From contig NC_089442.1 in the NCBI RefSeq assembly GCF_026210795.1, positions 372,001 to 436,000 of the forward strand: DNA of 64,000 bases. The letters are read 5' to 3'. Origin of the DNA: Rhizophagus irregularis (lineage: Eukaryota > Glomeromycota > Glomeromycetes > Glomerales > Glomeraceae). Below, in pieces: positions 13,652-24,794 of the stretch. A program made the translations under genes and the position numbers. The number at the start of each line of letters is the position of its first letter. Positions within the stretch are counted from its first letter, which is position 1. The notes below the pieces were generated by a model. The model made no database searches, was not told the DNA's origin, and was given only the letters and a program-made list of their open reading frames with translations.

Positions 13652-15545
13652 TTAAATACCTAGTTTCGATATTAGTCCATAATATTTTTTCAAAACCTCA
13701 ATATGTTCTGGAGCAAAGTGATAACTACGATTAAAATTGGCATAAAATTTAATTGGGGTCCTGTCTCTCCACCTTTCAAAAAAAATTTTGTAAACCAGTA
13801 ATTGAAAATATAAAATTTTCATTGAAAAAAAATTCTTTAAAAGTTTTTTGGCGAACAATCGGCTAGAATATTTAATATTTCATCACAATTGTCTTCTTCC
13901 TCTTCTATTTCATCATTTATATATAAATGTAATCTATTTAATATCGTACAACCCAAGAGGATTTCTTTTATACCATTTAAATCTTCAAATTGAATATTAA
14001 TATACAAACATTCAAAGTTTGGACGATTTTTAGCGATGGCTTTAAATAATCCTTTAGTATATTCAAAATCTTGATAATTCCATATCTTCATTGTTTTAAT
14101 GTTTCCATGAGATTTTCAATTAACATACAAACTTCATGACATGGTAAATATTCTGTAAAGAGGTACTAAAGTTTTTGAAAACAAGAAATCGATAAATATT
14201 TTTGCAATTCTTGTAATTTTTGCTCGTCATAATAGTAACTTAAATTGAAGTATTCTAAGTTTGTTAATAAGGATTCTGGTGTGATAAAAATATCCTTTAT
14301 AGTAAGTTTTCTTAACATACCAGTTTTCCTTTCTATTTGCTCACTTAATCCTATACTTGCTATTGTTAATCGTATAATCATGTGACCGGCGATCATGTTA
14401 CGAATGTTGTAAATGTTACGAATGTTTAATATGTTTAACATGTTAAACATATGCAACATATTTAATATATAACACATATTTAACATATTACATTTGTTAA
14501 ATATGTAGCATTTATATAACATTTTAAACATGATTAGCATAAATTTTATTATTATAAATCTGTTATATTTTAATAAAGCATTTATTAAATAAATTATCTC
14601 ATTGTTTATTTTATAGTTTGTTATATTTGTGAGTCAATATTTGCGTCTGAGTGTATATGCCCGTGTGTGCAATACCGTATTCGCATTTGACTGGAATTTA
14701 CATTTTATTTTATTGTGTAACCTTCGTAAATCGATCGACAGTGATACATTTCTTAATAATTTTATATAATTTATTTCACTACGCGTTCACTTATATTTAT
14801 TAACATTTATTTTACCCACTAATCCTTCTGCTTACCATATACCCATACGCTTATTTTTATAAGCATACAAGAACTGGCTTAACACTATTTCATCACAATA
14901 TATAACCAATGAATTTAATTTATTTTAATTATCAACAAATTTGATTAATCCTGGTATATAATCATCACAATTCCATATTTCTAAATTTTTAATATTTTGA
15001 CAATATTCTGCCATTTCAAATAATATTTACTGGAATTAAACAATCAATCTTTAAGGTATGAAGCTGAGAAAAAAAAGTTGATGCTCCAGGGTATTGACAT
15101 AAAGGTAATGTTGTTTCCCTATAAAATTCTGTTATATTCTTACATTTTATGACAAATAATTTGTAAATTTCTTTTTCTAATATTTCGTATTTTTCCTTAT
15201 ATTTTTGAGAATTAATTACTTCAATAATCATTGTCGTCCCATATCTTTGATAAGAGTTTTTGGAAAATGAGAATAATAACTAATGTAATTGAATAATGGT
15301 TCGTATGAATAAGGATTTGAGATTCGAATAATGTCATTTTCAATAAATAATTATTTTGAAGATGCTGGTAAGTAGATTATCATATTACGAAATTTATCAA
15401 ATGGTGTTTCTTCATCTCTTTTATATAGTAGAAATCGTAAAATGATCATCTTCAAAATATTCATAAAGAGTTTCATAAGGAGTTTTCCATAATACTTGTA
15501 GTCCTACAGTACACCAAAGTCTAAAATGTACTTTGTTTGAATAAT
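13652..15545 (-). pseudogene. F-box/LRR-type protein pseudogene
   Basis: Read on the minus strand, fragments occur in the order of the large Glomeromycotina F-box family. LWCTVGLQVLWKTPYETL at about 15520 is the post-F-box segment. DIIRISNPYSYEPLFNYISY, YKEKYEILEKEIYKLFV, LCQYPGASTFFSQLHTLKI and QNIKNLEIWNCDDYIPGL follow (about 15350-14940), then LRKLTIKDIFITPESLLTN, KIWNYQDFEYTKGLFKAIA and LQ/VYKIFFERWRDRTPIKFY to the end at 13652. Many frameshifts and an AT-palindromic insertion at about 14376-14900 break it. The F-box itself is missing, because the 5' end abuts a reverse transcriptase relic. Confidence 0.75.
14396..14535. repeat. AT-rich self-complementary repeat inside the F-box pseudogene
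   Basis: Dense alternation of AACATGTTTAA-like words (for example TTTAACATGTTAAACAT), forming many overlapping short palindromes. It probably expanded after the gene had died. Confidence 0.6.
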
Positions 15546-16170
15546 TTCTTAAGAGGTGCTAGTAAGGACTGACATTGTTTGAAATTAAGGATGGTGTGTT
15601 GAAAGATATATTCTAATTTAGGTAGGGTTATTTTATTGATTATATACTATTTAATATGGTCGTGAGTGAGTTTTTTGTTTTTCATCAATTCATCAGCTGA
15701 TAATGTGCATGGACCGATTTTTTTTCCTTTTGCGATAGTGATGACGATCGAGGGCGTTGATATAGAGCCAGAGGATGCGTTCACCTTTTTTGTTGGAAAA
15801 AATTGTTGCTGGAATTACGTTATGATAAGATCTATAATCGGTGAATTAAATTTTTGATTGGTGAGGACTTTAAACTTATCCGTATTGGTGAAATTGTAAA
15901 AAGAATTTTCTATAGAAAGGTTTTGATTAATTTGTTCTTGCGATGAAGTGTCATCTAAATATCCAACGAGTGACGTGTCGAAAGTGTGAATAATGTTGTC
16001 TTCTTTGTGTAGAATGTTTTTAATACGTATGGTTTTGCTGATATAATGTAATTCTTTTTGATTATTGATTCTTTGGAATAGAGGGTCGTAATATACTGTA
16101 TATTCTTCAATAGCGGAGATACGACCTCTCCTTGATCATTGTCAGCAATAGAATAAAAGATCAATTCTTA
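15546..16170 (-). pseudogene. LINE-type reverse transcriptase relic
   Basis: On the minus strand the palm and thumb of a non-LTR reverse transcriptase are readable: DQGEVVSPLL (motif 4), then YYDPLFQRINN, then TSLVGYLDDTSS carrying the YxDD catalytic motif, then NSFYNFTNTDKFKVLTN, ERILWLYINALDRHHY and LTHDH...KITLPKLEYIFQ with LKKLFKQS. At least two frame changes break it. Endonuclease and N-terminal parts are absent. It runs directly into F-box pseudogene sequence at about 15545, so the 5'-truncated insertion or a later rearrangement removed the F-box gene start. Confidence 0.7.
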
Positions 16171-17290
16171 TTTGTTAATCACGTGACAAATTAAAATTTG
16201 AAAAAAATCATTTAATAAATAAAGGATAATCTTTGCAATCCTTGCAAAAAAGAGAGAATATGTGAAAATCTATAATCGTTTTGATATTTTATTACTGAAA
16301 AGGCATAGGTATAAAATTTCTTTCGATATTTTATATTTTTATTACTAGTGAAAGTCATAGGTGATGAAATTTCTTTAAATTTTTATTTATTAGGAAGAAG
16401 TGCAATGTGCGAAATATGATATTTACTTTAATATTTTACTCTGAAAGGTGTAGGTATGAAATTTGTTTTATTACTAAATAGTATAAATAAAAAAATTTCT
16501 GATAATTTGTTAGAAAATATAATAGGAAAAGATTTTTAATTTGATGAGTTATGGTAATGAACTTTTACCTAGGAATGACTGAGACTTGAAATCTTACAAT
16601 ATAATCATTCTGTATCATAGGAAAACATCGTATTTTTATATATAATTTCATTGAATTTACTTAATTTATTATTAAAATTGTGTAAATTTTTATTTGTTTT
16701 CTACTTAATAAAGTTAAATTTTAAAATTTTCATTATTTTCATGTAAATAATGTTGGTTGGATCTGATAAAATCATAATTTCGACATATAAAAACTAGAAA
16801 AAAAGCTTCTTAATAAAAAAAACTTTTTTTTTTTCTTAAAATATTGATGATAATCTAAATTTCGTAGAAAAGAATTTATTTATTTATACTTTTTTAATTC
16901 CAAATTCAAATTCTTATATAGTGAATTCATTATATAAATATACCGAACTTTTGGATAATTTAGGCCAAATTTATAGTGTTGGCCAGAGTTATAATTTCGT
17001 TTGGAAAAATTACTGATACTAAATGATAATCCTATATGACTAATATATAGGAGTTCAGTTCAGATGTGTTTTATCGTTATATCAATTGAAATTGTTTATA
17101 AAAAATCGGTTCTGGAAATTCTGGTTCGGTATTACGGTATAATAAGATAATAAATATGCTTAAATTATTTTAATAATCGTCAACATTTCGATGTGGTAAA
17201 AGTATAATTGACTAATTTAAAACTACCGTAATATAAAATAGGAATTAGTTGATATTGATATTTAATATATATAACTACAATTAACCCTAC
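16171..17290. other. AT-rich sequence with degenerate short repeat
   Basis: At about 16290-16480 the words TTTTATTACT and GGCATAGGTATAAAATTTCTT recur three or four times at roughly 70-bp spacing. The remainder to 17290 shows nothing recognisable. Confidence 0.5.
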
Positions 17291-17806
17291 AATGGTATTA
17301 GGACATTTTGCCGAAAGCCATTTCGCCGAAGCCATTTCGCCGAAAGTATATTTCGCCGAAGGGATGTTTCGCCGAAGAGACATTTCGCCGAAGGGCCATT
17401 TCGCCGAAGGGACGTTTCGCCGAAACTCGAAAATCATTTGCACGACTAACACAAGACCGACAACAAAATCTCGACAATCTAAAATCTCGACAAGTCAAAA
17501 TCCTGACAAATCATTATACCGACAAGTTGATTATCCCGGCAATTTTAGAACAAATTATAAAATTTACCACATTTAACTAAATATTACATATTGCAACAAA
17601 TTATTTTATTATAACTATTTTTTTTAGGTTTTAGTACGAAATCTCGAAAATCATTTGAACGATATAATGACTTGTCGGGAGTTTGGATTGTCAAGATTTT
17701 GATTGTCAAGATTTTGAATTGTCGAGATTTTGAATTGTCGAGATTTTGTTGTCGATCTTGTGTTAGTCGTGCAAGTGGCTGTCGAGATTTTGATCGGATA
17801 CCATTC
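17291..17806. mobile_element. foldback/MITE-like element with TTCGCCGAA repeats
   Basis: The ends read ATGGTAT (17291) and ATACCAT (about 17800-17806). The left part (17300-17427) has eight copies of TTTCGCCGAA at 14-17-bp spacing. The middle has an imperfect inverted repeat: the left arm at about 17428-17526 carries CACGACTAACACAAGACCGA and TCTCGACAA repeats, and the right arm at about 17665-17777 carries the complement TCTTGTGTTAGTCGTG. It shares its terminal motif with the element at 20739-20881. Open frames across it are repeat artefacts. Confidence 0.6.
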
Positions 17807-17883
17807 CATATATTTTAGGAATATCATCATTTTCGTATCTTTTAATAGTATATGATTTAGCCTATTAAAACATATATAGTTAA
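17803..17883 (-). other. copied fragment of a kinase-family exon/intron junction
   Basis: About 81 bp match 34464-34541 inside the multi-module kinase gene, nearly base for base apart from one three-base difference. The fragment spans the intron 3' end, the AG, and the exon start encoding AKSYTIKRYEN. The extra codon keeps frame, so the source was probably a paralogue copied at DNA level with intron sequence included. Confidence 0.8.
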
Positions 17884-18146
17884 CAAGTGGAATGTTGTTT
17901 TACAACAAGTGACTTGTTGTTTTTACAACATGCTTTTGAATTGTACGAGGGAATTTGTCCGACATCGGTCACATGATTCTTTTTGTAGTTTGTAGTAGTA
18001 TTCTTTATTTTATTAAGGCAATAAATGCAGTTTCAAGTAATTCGAAAACGGTGATAAAACAAATTAATTAAATTAATTAAATTACATTATTATCTATTTT
18101 AAGTCTAAAAATAAAAAATTCAATCTATCTATAACCTTTAGCTCTA
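17884..18146. other. 3' flank of lipase gene
   Basis: Contains a small hairpin around TGTTGTTTTACAACA (about 17893-17935) and an AACGGTGATAAAA word resembling the end of the MITE at 13059-13228. No gene. Confidence 0.4.
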
Positions 18147-19473
18147 TCAACTCCCGTTAACTCCCTTAGTACCTTTAACTTCCTTAGTAGTACCGTTAAC
18201 TTCCTTAGTAGCGTTAACTCCCCCGTTAACTCCCATAGCTCCCTCATAATTGTAATTTGGGTCATAATTGAAATAAGGATCAGCTGAGTAATCGAAATTT
18301 TCGTCACCTTCATTGGAATCTTCAATGGAATTTACATTGGGCCCTTTATTAGCATCTCTCATATTAACACCATAATAGGGACCCGAATGATACTTTAGCT
18401 TTAACTGACCAAAAGGTACCGATTCAGAACAATTTGGATCTTCAGCATTACATTCCTGAAAGTCATTTGGATCTTGATCAGGATTATTTATATATAATTC
18501 TTCACCAAAATGTTTATAGAACCCAATAAATGGAATTGGCCATGATGGAGGCAAACGAGTAACTGGATCACCACGAACTATAGATCTTACTGCTTTTATG
18601 TTATCATCAACAAATTTAGCAAATGCATCATCACCCATTCTTGGTTGACCAAATGTAGAAATAAACAATTTTTCATTTTTAGCTAATTCTGGCGCTTTAT
18701 GTATAAGATCTAATGCCGATAATGTAGTAAGTGCTATGGTAAAAAAAAAAAAGACTGTTAGAAAGTTATAATTAAATATGTAATTTTTTTTAATTTATTG
18801 AACTTACCACCACCTAAACTGTGACCCGTAAATCCGACACTGTAATCGGGATTTTCTTGGATTAATTTTAAAAGATCATCGGTAACTTGGGGTTGAATTT
18901 GTTCCCAAGCATAAAGAAATCCACGGTGTACCAAGGCCCTAACAGGTGAAGCAGGTTTCCAAAGGTCGTGTAAAGTGGTAAAGTCAGAAATGTAATTTCT
19001 AATACTTCCTGGTTCCGTTCCTCTAAATGCTACGACGATTAATTTTTTTTCTGGCTCCATGGCTATGTAACCTACATATTTATTATTTTGTTAGTAAACT
19101 CAAAAAGTTAACGATGTGTGGCACAGTAATAATATAAAATACCCCTTGTATTAAGCTGAGGGTTGCTAAAATCTTTAACCAATCGGGTACCCTTAGTTGC
19201 CATACAGACTTCTCCACAGTCCCAATTTTGAAGAGGAGCCTTAGAATAAGCAGCAGCAGCGTAATTAGCACAGCTTGTTAAAACAGGGAGTGATGTAATG
19301 GATCCAAGAGTATTAGGTACTGGAGCAGCTTCGATTAATACTGATAAAAAGATTAAAGAGATTAAAGAAATTAATTTGAAGGATAATGTGTGTTGTAAAA
19401 GGTGTGAAAAGGAGTTATGCGTGTATTTGGTAGAAGTTGCCTTGCAACTTGAGGAAATAATTTGCTGCTGCAT
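18147..19473 (-). CDS. secreted class 3 (fungal) lipase
   Basis: Predicted complement(join(18147-18733, 18808-19071, 19143-19473)), 393 aa; GT/AG borders join in frame. Residues 32-50 form a hydrophobic segment followed by EAAPVPN, fitting a signal peptide or anchor with cleavage near there, so the enzyme should be secreted and hydrolyse acylglycerol or other ester bonds. The alpha/beta-hydrolase core shows KLIVVAFRGTEP, the nucleophile elbow GHSLGG (Ser195, made by joining exons 2 and 3), FISTFGQPRMGD, then RGDPVTRLPP (likely catalytic Asp) and YKHFGEELYI (likely catalytic His), completing the Ser-Asp-His triad. The C-terminus is a low-complexity Asp/Asn/Tyr segment and a VNGT-rich tail. All key residues are present, so it is probably active. 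The start was taken at the first ATG; a later start is possible because 31 residues precede the hydrophobic core. Confidence 0.88.
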
Positions 19474-19939
19474 TGCTTATTGCTTTACAGAGGAAATGTT
19501 TTAGTATAATGTTTTAGTGTAAAAGAATGATGCTGTCAGAGAAAAAAACACGTTCTTTTATACATTTTTTGGAGTTATGATCGCATCTTTATTGAAATTC
19601 AATTAATAGTAAATCATCACACTTTCTCTTTATATCGACAGATTTGATAAAATACCTTGTAAATAATTCTTAGTAATTGGACACTTTCAGTGATTGGAAT
19701 CTTCATAGCTTATTAACTAAATCATTCTTTTTGAATTGTAATTAAAAAATTTCCAAGTCTTTTGATTATCAACTATTTTGACCATATAAAGCAACGTTAA
19801 TATTTGTCCCACATCTGCAAATGTTTGACAAGTTAGATCATTTTATTTATAAAGAGTTAAAATATTGAAGATCAATGACCATCAATTTTTTTTTTGATTT
19901 TTAATATGGGACAAAATAAAATCCCGATGGCCGTTTCGG
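19474..19939. other. 5' flank of lipase gene
   Basis: Promoter side of the minus-strand lipase gene. AT-rich; no motif can be named with confidence. Confidence 0.35.
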
Positions 19940-20121
19940 TATTTACGAATAAAAATACATTTCCGTAAATTTAATGCGGAACAAAATAAAATAATAAATC
20001 CCGATGAATTAATTCCCGATAATCCCGATATATTAGCAGATGTAATTTTCGTCAATGCTGATCCAAATCTACAAGGGGAAAGAAGGGAAAGAATGAAAAA
20101 AAAATTAGCAAAAAAATACTA
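19940..20121 (+). pseudogene. unidentified coding relic
   Basis: A 60-codon open stretch without a start reads ...AEQNKIINPDELIPDNPD followed by ILADVIFVNADPNLQGERRE and ends at TAG. Its composition is unlike the surrounding Lys/Asn noise, so it may be a captured gene fragment. Family not recognised. Confidence 0.3.
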
Positions 20122-20423
20122 GATATGGAAAAAAAATTATTATTGAAAATGAGGATTGAAAAAAAAGATGCTTGCTATAACACTGCTATAACACCGTAAC
20201 ATCAATCCGATCTCTGATTTAGATTTAAGTCTAAAAAAAAAAGAATAATTTTAATAATATACTTACTAATAATAGAAAAATATATAAAATTAAATGAAAA
20301 AAATTATATAACAAAAATAGTATAGGTCTATTATAAAGGAAAAAAAAATTAAAAAATAAAATTGGTTTAAAAATAGAAAAGAAAATTAAAAGAAAAATTT
20401 TCAGTTATAGAAAAATCAACCTG

Positions 20424-20565
20424 AAACTCTATAAAAAATTTTATCCGCTATTTCTGTAAAAACTCCATAAAAATGAGCCTTTCCCGGATCCATTCACGGA
20501 AAATGTAAATAATTCGTGATATAAGGTTATTAATTCCGGAAATACGAGCCTTTTACGGAAAAAGA
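20424..20565 (-). repeat. dispersed repeat, inverted copy of 46513-46660
   Basis: About 140 bp matching the reverse complement of 46513-46660, sharing CGGATCCATTCAC, ATTAATTCCGGA and GAGCCTTTTACGGAAAAA. Fairly GC-rich for the window. Element type unknown. Confidence 0.75.
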
Positions 20566-20738
20566 CGAAATATAAAAAACGGATCGACTTTTTTTGTAGG
20601 GAAAAAGAAATTAAAAAAAAATCAGTTTAGAAAAAACAATATATGAAATTTGAAAAAAAAATCAGTCTAAAAGTAAACCGAAAAAAAAATAAAAAAAAAG
20701 AGCTATTTTGCAGAAACCTATGGATTTGTTACGGTTAC
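20566..20738. other. A-rich linker
   Basis: Poly-A-rich sequence between two repeats; nothing else is seen. Confidence 0.4.
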
Positions 20739-20881
20739 GGTACATTTCGCCGAAAGCCATTTCGCCGAAAGGACGTTTCGCCGAAAAATAGGGCCAACAT
20801 TATGCAGAATTATAAATAACTCAGGCAAGAGATTATTTTTCGGCGAAATGGCTTTCGGTGAAATGTCCCGATACCATTTGT
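20739..20881. mobile_element. short TTCGCCGAA-type MITE
   Basis: Left end CATTTCGCCGAAAGCCATTT and right end complement GGCTTTCGGTGAAATG form about 24-bp inverted termini. The end CCCGATACCAT matches the terminus of the 17291-17806 element. A 10-bp direct repeat GGTTACGGTA flanks it (20733-20742 and 20882-20891), a possible target duplication. Confidence 0.65.
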
Positions 20882-21094
20882 GGTTACGGTATTTGTTACT
20901 ATACAGTTAAGTGATCGCCAACGATTAAGTATCCAACACGTGACGACATGTATCGAGACCACAAGTTTACTTTCAATTTCAAGAAAATGATACAAATAGG
21001 TAAGTAGGTAAGTCTATATTTTGAAAAATTTAATATAATAAAATCATTAAATTAATATATGTGGTAAAACTTGAAGATTTAGGTTGGATTAAGC

Positions 21095-21205
21095 ATCAAG
21101 CTTTCAATAATTGCACGTGCACGTAATCCTCAACTTTCAATTTATATAGGTGATTTATTACCTGATCATCACAAAATTTGTCTAAATGTTCCAAAAAACT
21201 TTTAA
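21095..21205 (+). pseudogene. unidentified short coding relic
   Basis: An open stretch reads LSIIARARNPQLSIYIGDLL followed by PDHHKICLNVPKNF and a stop. It looks protein-like but no family was recognised and no start is visible. Confidence 0.25.
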
Positions 21206-21839
21206 AAGATAAATACTTTTCAAGAAAAGAAATGGAAAACTTGCTTGAGTTGAAGATATAATTATATTTTTTTTTCGAAATTTATTATTACTATTTATTT
21301 TTATATTAAATTTATCATAACTATAACGATTATATACTAACTTAATAAATGTATTTATATTTATTGTAATTAAAAGATTATAATTTATTTAAATAAAAAA
21401 AATATATATATTTATTCCAATTATTTTGCAGCAATGATCCTTCCTGATCAAAAACTATAGAGAAAAAAAAAAATAAAAAAGCCGCGTTTACCCGTGGCCC
21501 TGCATCTCCAATCCAAACCTAAATGTTAAAGGCGCGTCATTCTTTGACATTTTTGGGGAAAAAAGCTTAATCGATATCACATGTTTTCGTAGACCTGCCT
21601 CAATAAGGGTAGATTGAAAAGTCTGGTCATAAATTCTAGTAAAGTAGAAAGATGAAAAGAATCTTTACGTATCAATTACATTACTGCGCTCACCAACTGT
21701 GAGGTTCGGCCATGGTTCACAATTGGCTCGTGCATTAATGCAGCAAAATCTGCCAAGCACATGTGAAGGATCAATATATTATCAATGCACATCACACGCT
21801 TCAAGATTTTAATTTCCGAGGGCGCAGCAAGGGTATTTG
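21206..21839. other. intergenic; less AT-rich island at 21480-21839
   Basis: The right half is unusually GC-rich for this window and is interrupted by the MITE at 21840. It may be part of an older transposon; no protein family was recognised in either strand. Confidence 0.4.
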
Positions 21840-22076
21840 GACTTTCCCAGCGTAGCCTGAAAAAAATGTCACGAAAAATCACGTGACTTTTTTTGTCACA
21901 ACCGTCACACACCGCGTTTCCATTTTCTATAAGTATCTGAGGGACAATTTTTTTTGAGTAGGTAAACCTTATTTGTCATCCCTTATTCGTCACATGTGCG
22001 CCACACTTAATTTCAGTCAAGTTGCATAATGCCGGCCATTTCGTGACTTTTTTTTCAGGTTACGCTAGGGTAAGTC
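21840..22076. mobile_element. MITE with about 33-bp TIR and perfect 9-bp target duplication
   Basis: Left terminus GACTTTCCCAGCGTAGCCTG and the right terminus are inverted complements over about 33 bp with few mismatches. Flanks GGGTATTTG (21831-21839) and GGGTATTTG (22077-22085) are identical. A 9-bp duplication is typical of Mutator-like elements, so this is probably a MULE-derived MITE of 237 bp. Confidence 0.85.
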
Positions 22077-22085
22077 GGGTATTTG

Positions 22086-22568
22086 CCAAATTTCATAAAT
22101 CCTCCGCAATAATATAAAACCAATTAAAAAAAGTTTTTTGGGTTTGATAAGGATCGAAATGAATAAACCTTTATTTGGTTAATGGGCAATATCGTTTCCA
22201 TATTGCACAAATTATTGTACTCGAAATTCTTTTTTCTTTCATTCTGTTATAAAATTCAATATTACGTTACTATTTTTTCTCGTAATGGAACTTAATTAAA
22301 CAATTTTACCATAATCCTACAGAAAAATATAAAGTGATATTACGTAAAATGATGTTTTGATACTTAAAGGGAAGAAAATTTAAAATTTTAGTAATTACAG
22401 TCAACGCTCGTTATGGTGAACAGGTGAAGCTCGTTATAGTAAATTTGGCTTATAACTTTTTTTATTCCCCAAGCTCACTTACTAATAAATCTTATTTGTT
22501 ATCGTAAACTTACTAATAAAATCTCAATATTAGATATAGTAAACTTTTGAATAAGTTTATAAATATTT
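22086..22568. other. intergenic with possible transposon terminus
   Basis: At 22397-22450 the sequence TACAGTCAACGCTCGTTAT, with a second GCTCGTTATAGT copy, resembles a pogo/Tigger-like terminal repeat preceded by TA. The partner terminus was not found. Confidence 0.3.
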
Positions 22569-23867
22569 TCATGAAGTTTGTAAGTGAATCACAAGTTTAT
22601 TATATAACTCATCAACAAGTCCATGTAATGTACTGTTAAATTTATTTCTAAAGTCCCCTAATCTTTTGCACATTTCTTGAAAAGTCACCTTTGCCATTTC
22701 ACTACAAGGCTTATATCCCAAAACAGCTAATATAAAGTTATTTAAGTCAGATGATGAAGGATTACGAATACGAAGAAATAAACATTTGCTTTCTTCATTC
22801 CTTAAGTGTGCTTTATTCTAAATTTGTAATATGTTTGAATATATATTAATATTCTAATAATTATATAAACTAAACATCATGAAATCATATTTATCTCTCC
22901 TAGCTACCATTCCTAGCAAATTATCATTTCCATGTAGAGAATTCACAACCATGTTAGTGTTTGATGATGTATTATTGGCTGTTAACATTTGATTGGCAAG
23001 TTCTAAAATATGTGGCCGCTTTACTAGCCAATTGCAAACATAAAGTATATTTGACATTTCTGTAAATGATGCTGGTAAAGGTTTATCACCACCTAATAGA
23101 GATGAACTACTTCTTGTTCGTGTTGGAGTTGCAACATCAGGCATTAAGGATGCAATTCTTCCTGCTCGTATTGGAGTTGTAGCTTCAGGAACTAATGATG
23201 AAATTTTTCTTGTTCATGGTGAAGTTACAACATCAGGTACTAAGAATGCAATTCTTCCTGCTCGTATTGGAGTTGTAGCTTTAGGAACTAATGATGAAGT
23301 TCTTCTTGTTCGTGGTGAAGTTATGGCTTCAGATGTAGTTAATGAATGAGTTTTTTCCTGTTCAAATGAGTCTTGATAATCTTGATTATCATCTAATACT
23401 TCTTTAACAATATCAGATATATATTTAGGTACTAATAAATAATTATACTAATAAATTATTAACTACCTTGTAAAAAAATACGTCATTGTTATCATTGTTA
23501 TCATCATCAGATATCTCTAATGATTCTTCTCTATTATTAGAAAATTTCCTAATCAGTCTGATTCTCTTTAGTTCATTATTATTAATATTATCATCTTTAT
23601 TTTTTCATTATTATTATCTGTGATTTTGTTTCTAACTTGTTTTGACTCGCATGACCTTTAGGTTCAAAAATCACAGTATTTTTGGCTTTGTTCTTGCTAC
23701 CTTTTGAACGTCCTTTAATGAAAGTTATAATTCAATACATTTATCTAAATAAATCTTATTGATATCATTATATGTTTATACTTGCCTCGGTTCACTTCAT
23801 TGCATTTTGATTGTTGAGTCTTTGCAGCCGCTTCCTTTTGGTTTAACTTTTGCGTCTTTGGTGCCAT
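22569..23867 (-). pseudogene. broken gene with PTR-rich 16-residue repeats
   Basis: Minus-strand exons: MAPKTQKLNQKEAAAKTQQS at 23867, then an intron with a GC donor (GGCAAGT), then GRSKGSKNKAKNTVIFEPKG (AT-hook-like). After a frame slip comes LIRKFSNNREESLEISDDD, then an exon with 48-bp (16-aa) repeats of the form VPxATTPIRAGRIASL / VPDVVTSPRTRRTSSL, and a tail with SLHGNDNLLGMVARR and, after another intron, NPSSSDLNNFILAVLGYKP, ending at 22569. One repeat has TGA where its sisters have CGA, and one frame break lies in exon 2. Function unknown. It resembles a repetitive, probably nuclear, family rather than a known enzyme. Confidence 0.5.
23157..23345 (-). repeat. 48/96-bp coding tandem repeat
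   Basis: Near-identical 96-bp periods (two alternating 48-bp halves), for example ATTCTTCCTGCTCGTATTGG at about 23155 and 23251. They encode the PTR-rich repeats of the surrounding broken gene. Confidence 0.75.
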
Positions 23868-24443
23868 TTTACTGAAAGTTTTAAAAAAAATAAATGACAA
23901 TCAAATAAATATATGTAATTAATGATGTGATACAGATCGACAGATAAGAGTAACTGTTTATTATTATAAAGTTTTATTGTTGTATAACGTCACATTGGGG
24001 TGTGCTGTCAACTAATTAAATCAAAGCTATTTGTAATTACACTGATCTTCAATTAGTAAATGATTTTTGGCTAAAGTTTATCAACAATATACTTTATAGT
24101 AACTCCACACATAAATTAACTACTTTTTTTTTAGATGCCCAGCACGAATTTTTTTCTTCTCCAAATTTTTTGAATATAAATCAGTCCTTCCGTACCACAG
24201 CTACAAAGTTACGAAGCTTTTATTTACATCATATAGCAAGTTTGGAGAAAATTCCTATTTAAATTCTATATTCAAAAAAAAAAATCTCAAACTGCCCTAT
24301 CAAATGTAAGTTTTTTTCATTTAAATGTAAAAGATAGTTCATAACTATGTTTATATAGCTTTGATATTAATTTTTATAAAATTTGGCCTTGAAATATTAA
24401 ACCATTAAGGCTGTGTATCTAACTAAAGTTTGGAAAATAGCTG

Positions 24444-24794
24444 ATGGGAGTATACAAATCATATAAACGTTGCTTTCAACTAAAGAATTGCAACAAAATT
24501 TGGTTAGAAAAGTATCGGAATGATAAAATAATTAATGAAATAAACAAGTGCTTGGATGAAATGGATGAGAATCAGCTTGAAATGATTTTAAATACTATAC
24601 AAAGTCAATCTCCTAATTCAACTATAAGAAATAACCAACGGAATAATTTAATTTTAATAATACAACAATTACCCGATGATCAACTTTTATCTGCTGCTCA
24701 CTTAATTTCAACAATGCGATATCCAAAAGGACCTAATAAGGGCAAAATTTATTTGCTGTACTTACAGAAAAAAGCCTATGAATCCATAAGGGCC
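24444..24794 (+). pseudogene. hAT-like transposase, N-terminal part
   Basis: Opens MGVYKSYKRCFQLKNCNKIW and continues through DDQLLSAAHLISTMRY to KKAYESIRA, where the inverted terminus of the nested transposon begins at 24795. Residues after that (VTYIT then stop) come from the insert. Its continuation is at 28018. The domain is not recognised by itself; assignment rests on position inside the TIRs and continuity of frame. Confidence 0.65.

Noticed and set aside
17180-17580. Overlapping open frames on both strands with repeated FAEG/RRN-like peptides
   Set aside because: They are translations of TTTCGCCGAA tandem repeats and end at the repeat edge.
21676-21912. 78-codon minus-strand frame as a gene
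   Set aside because: It crosses the border of the MITE at 21840, so its first part is transposon sequence; no domain.
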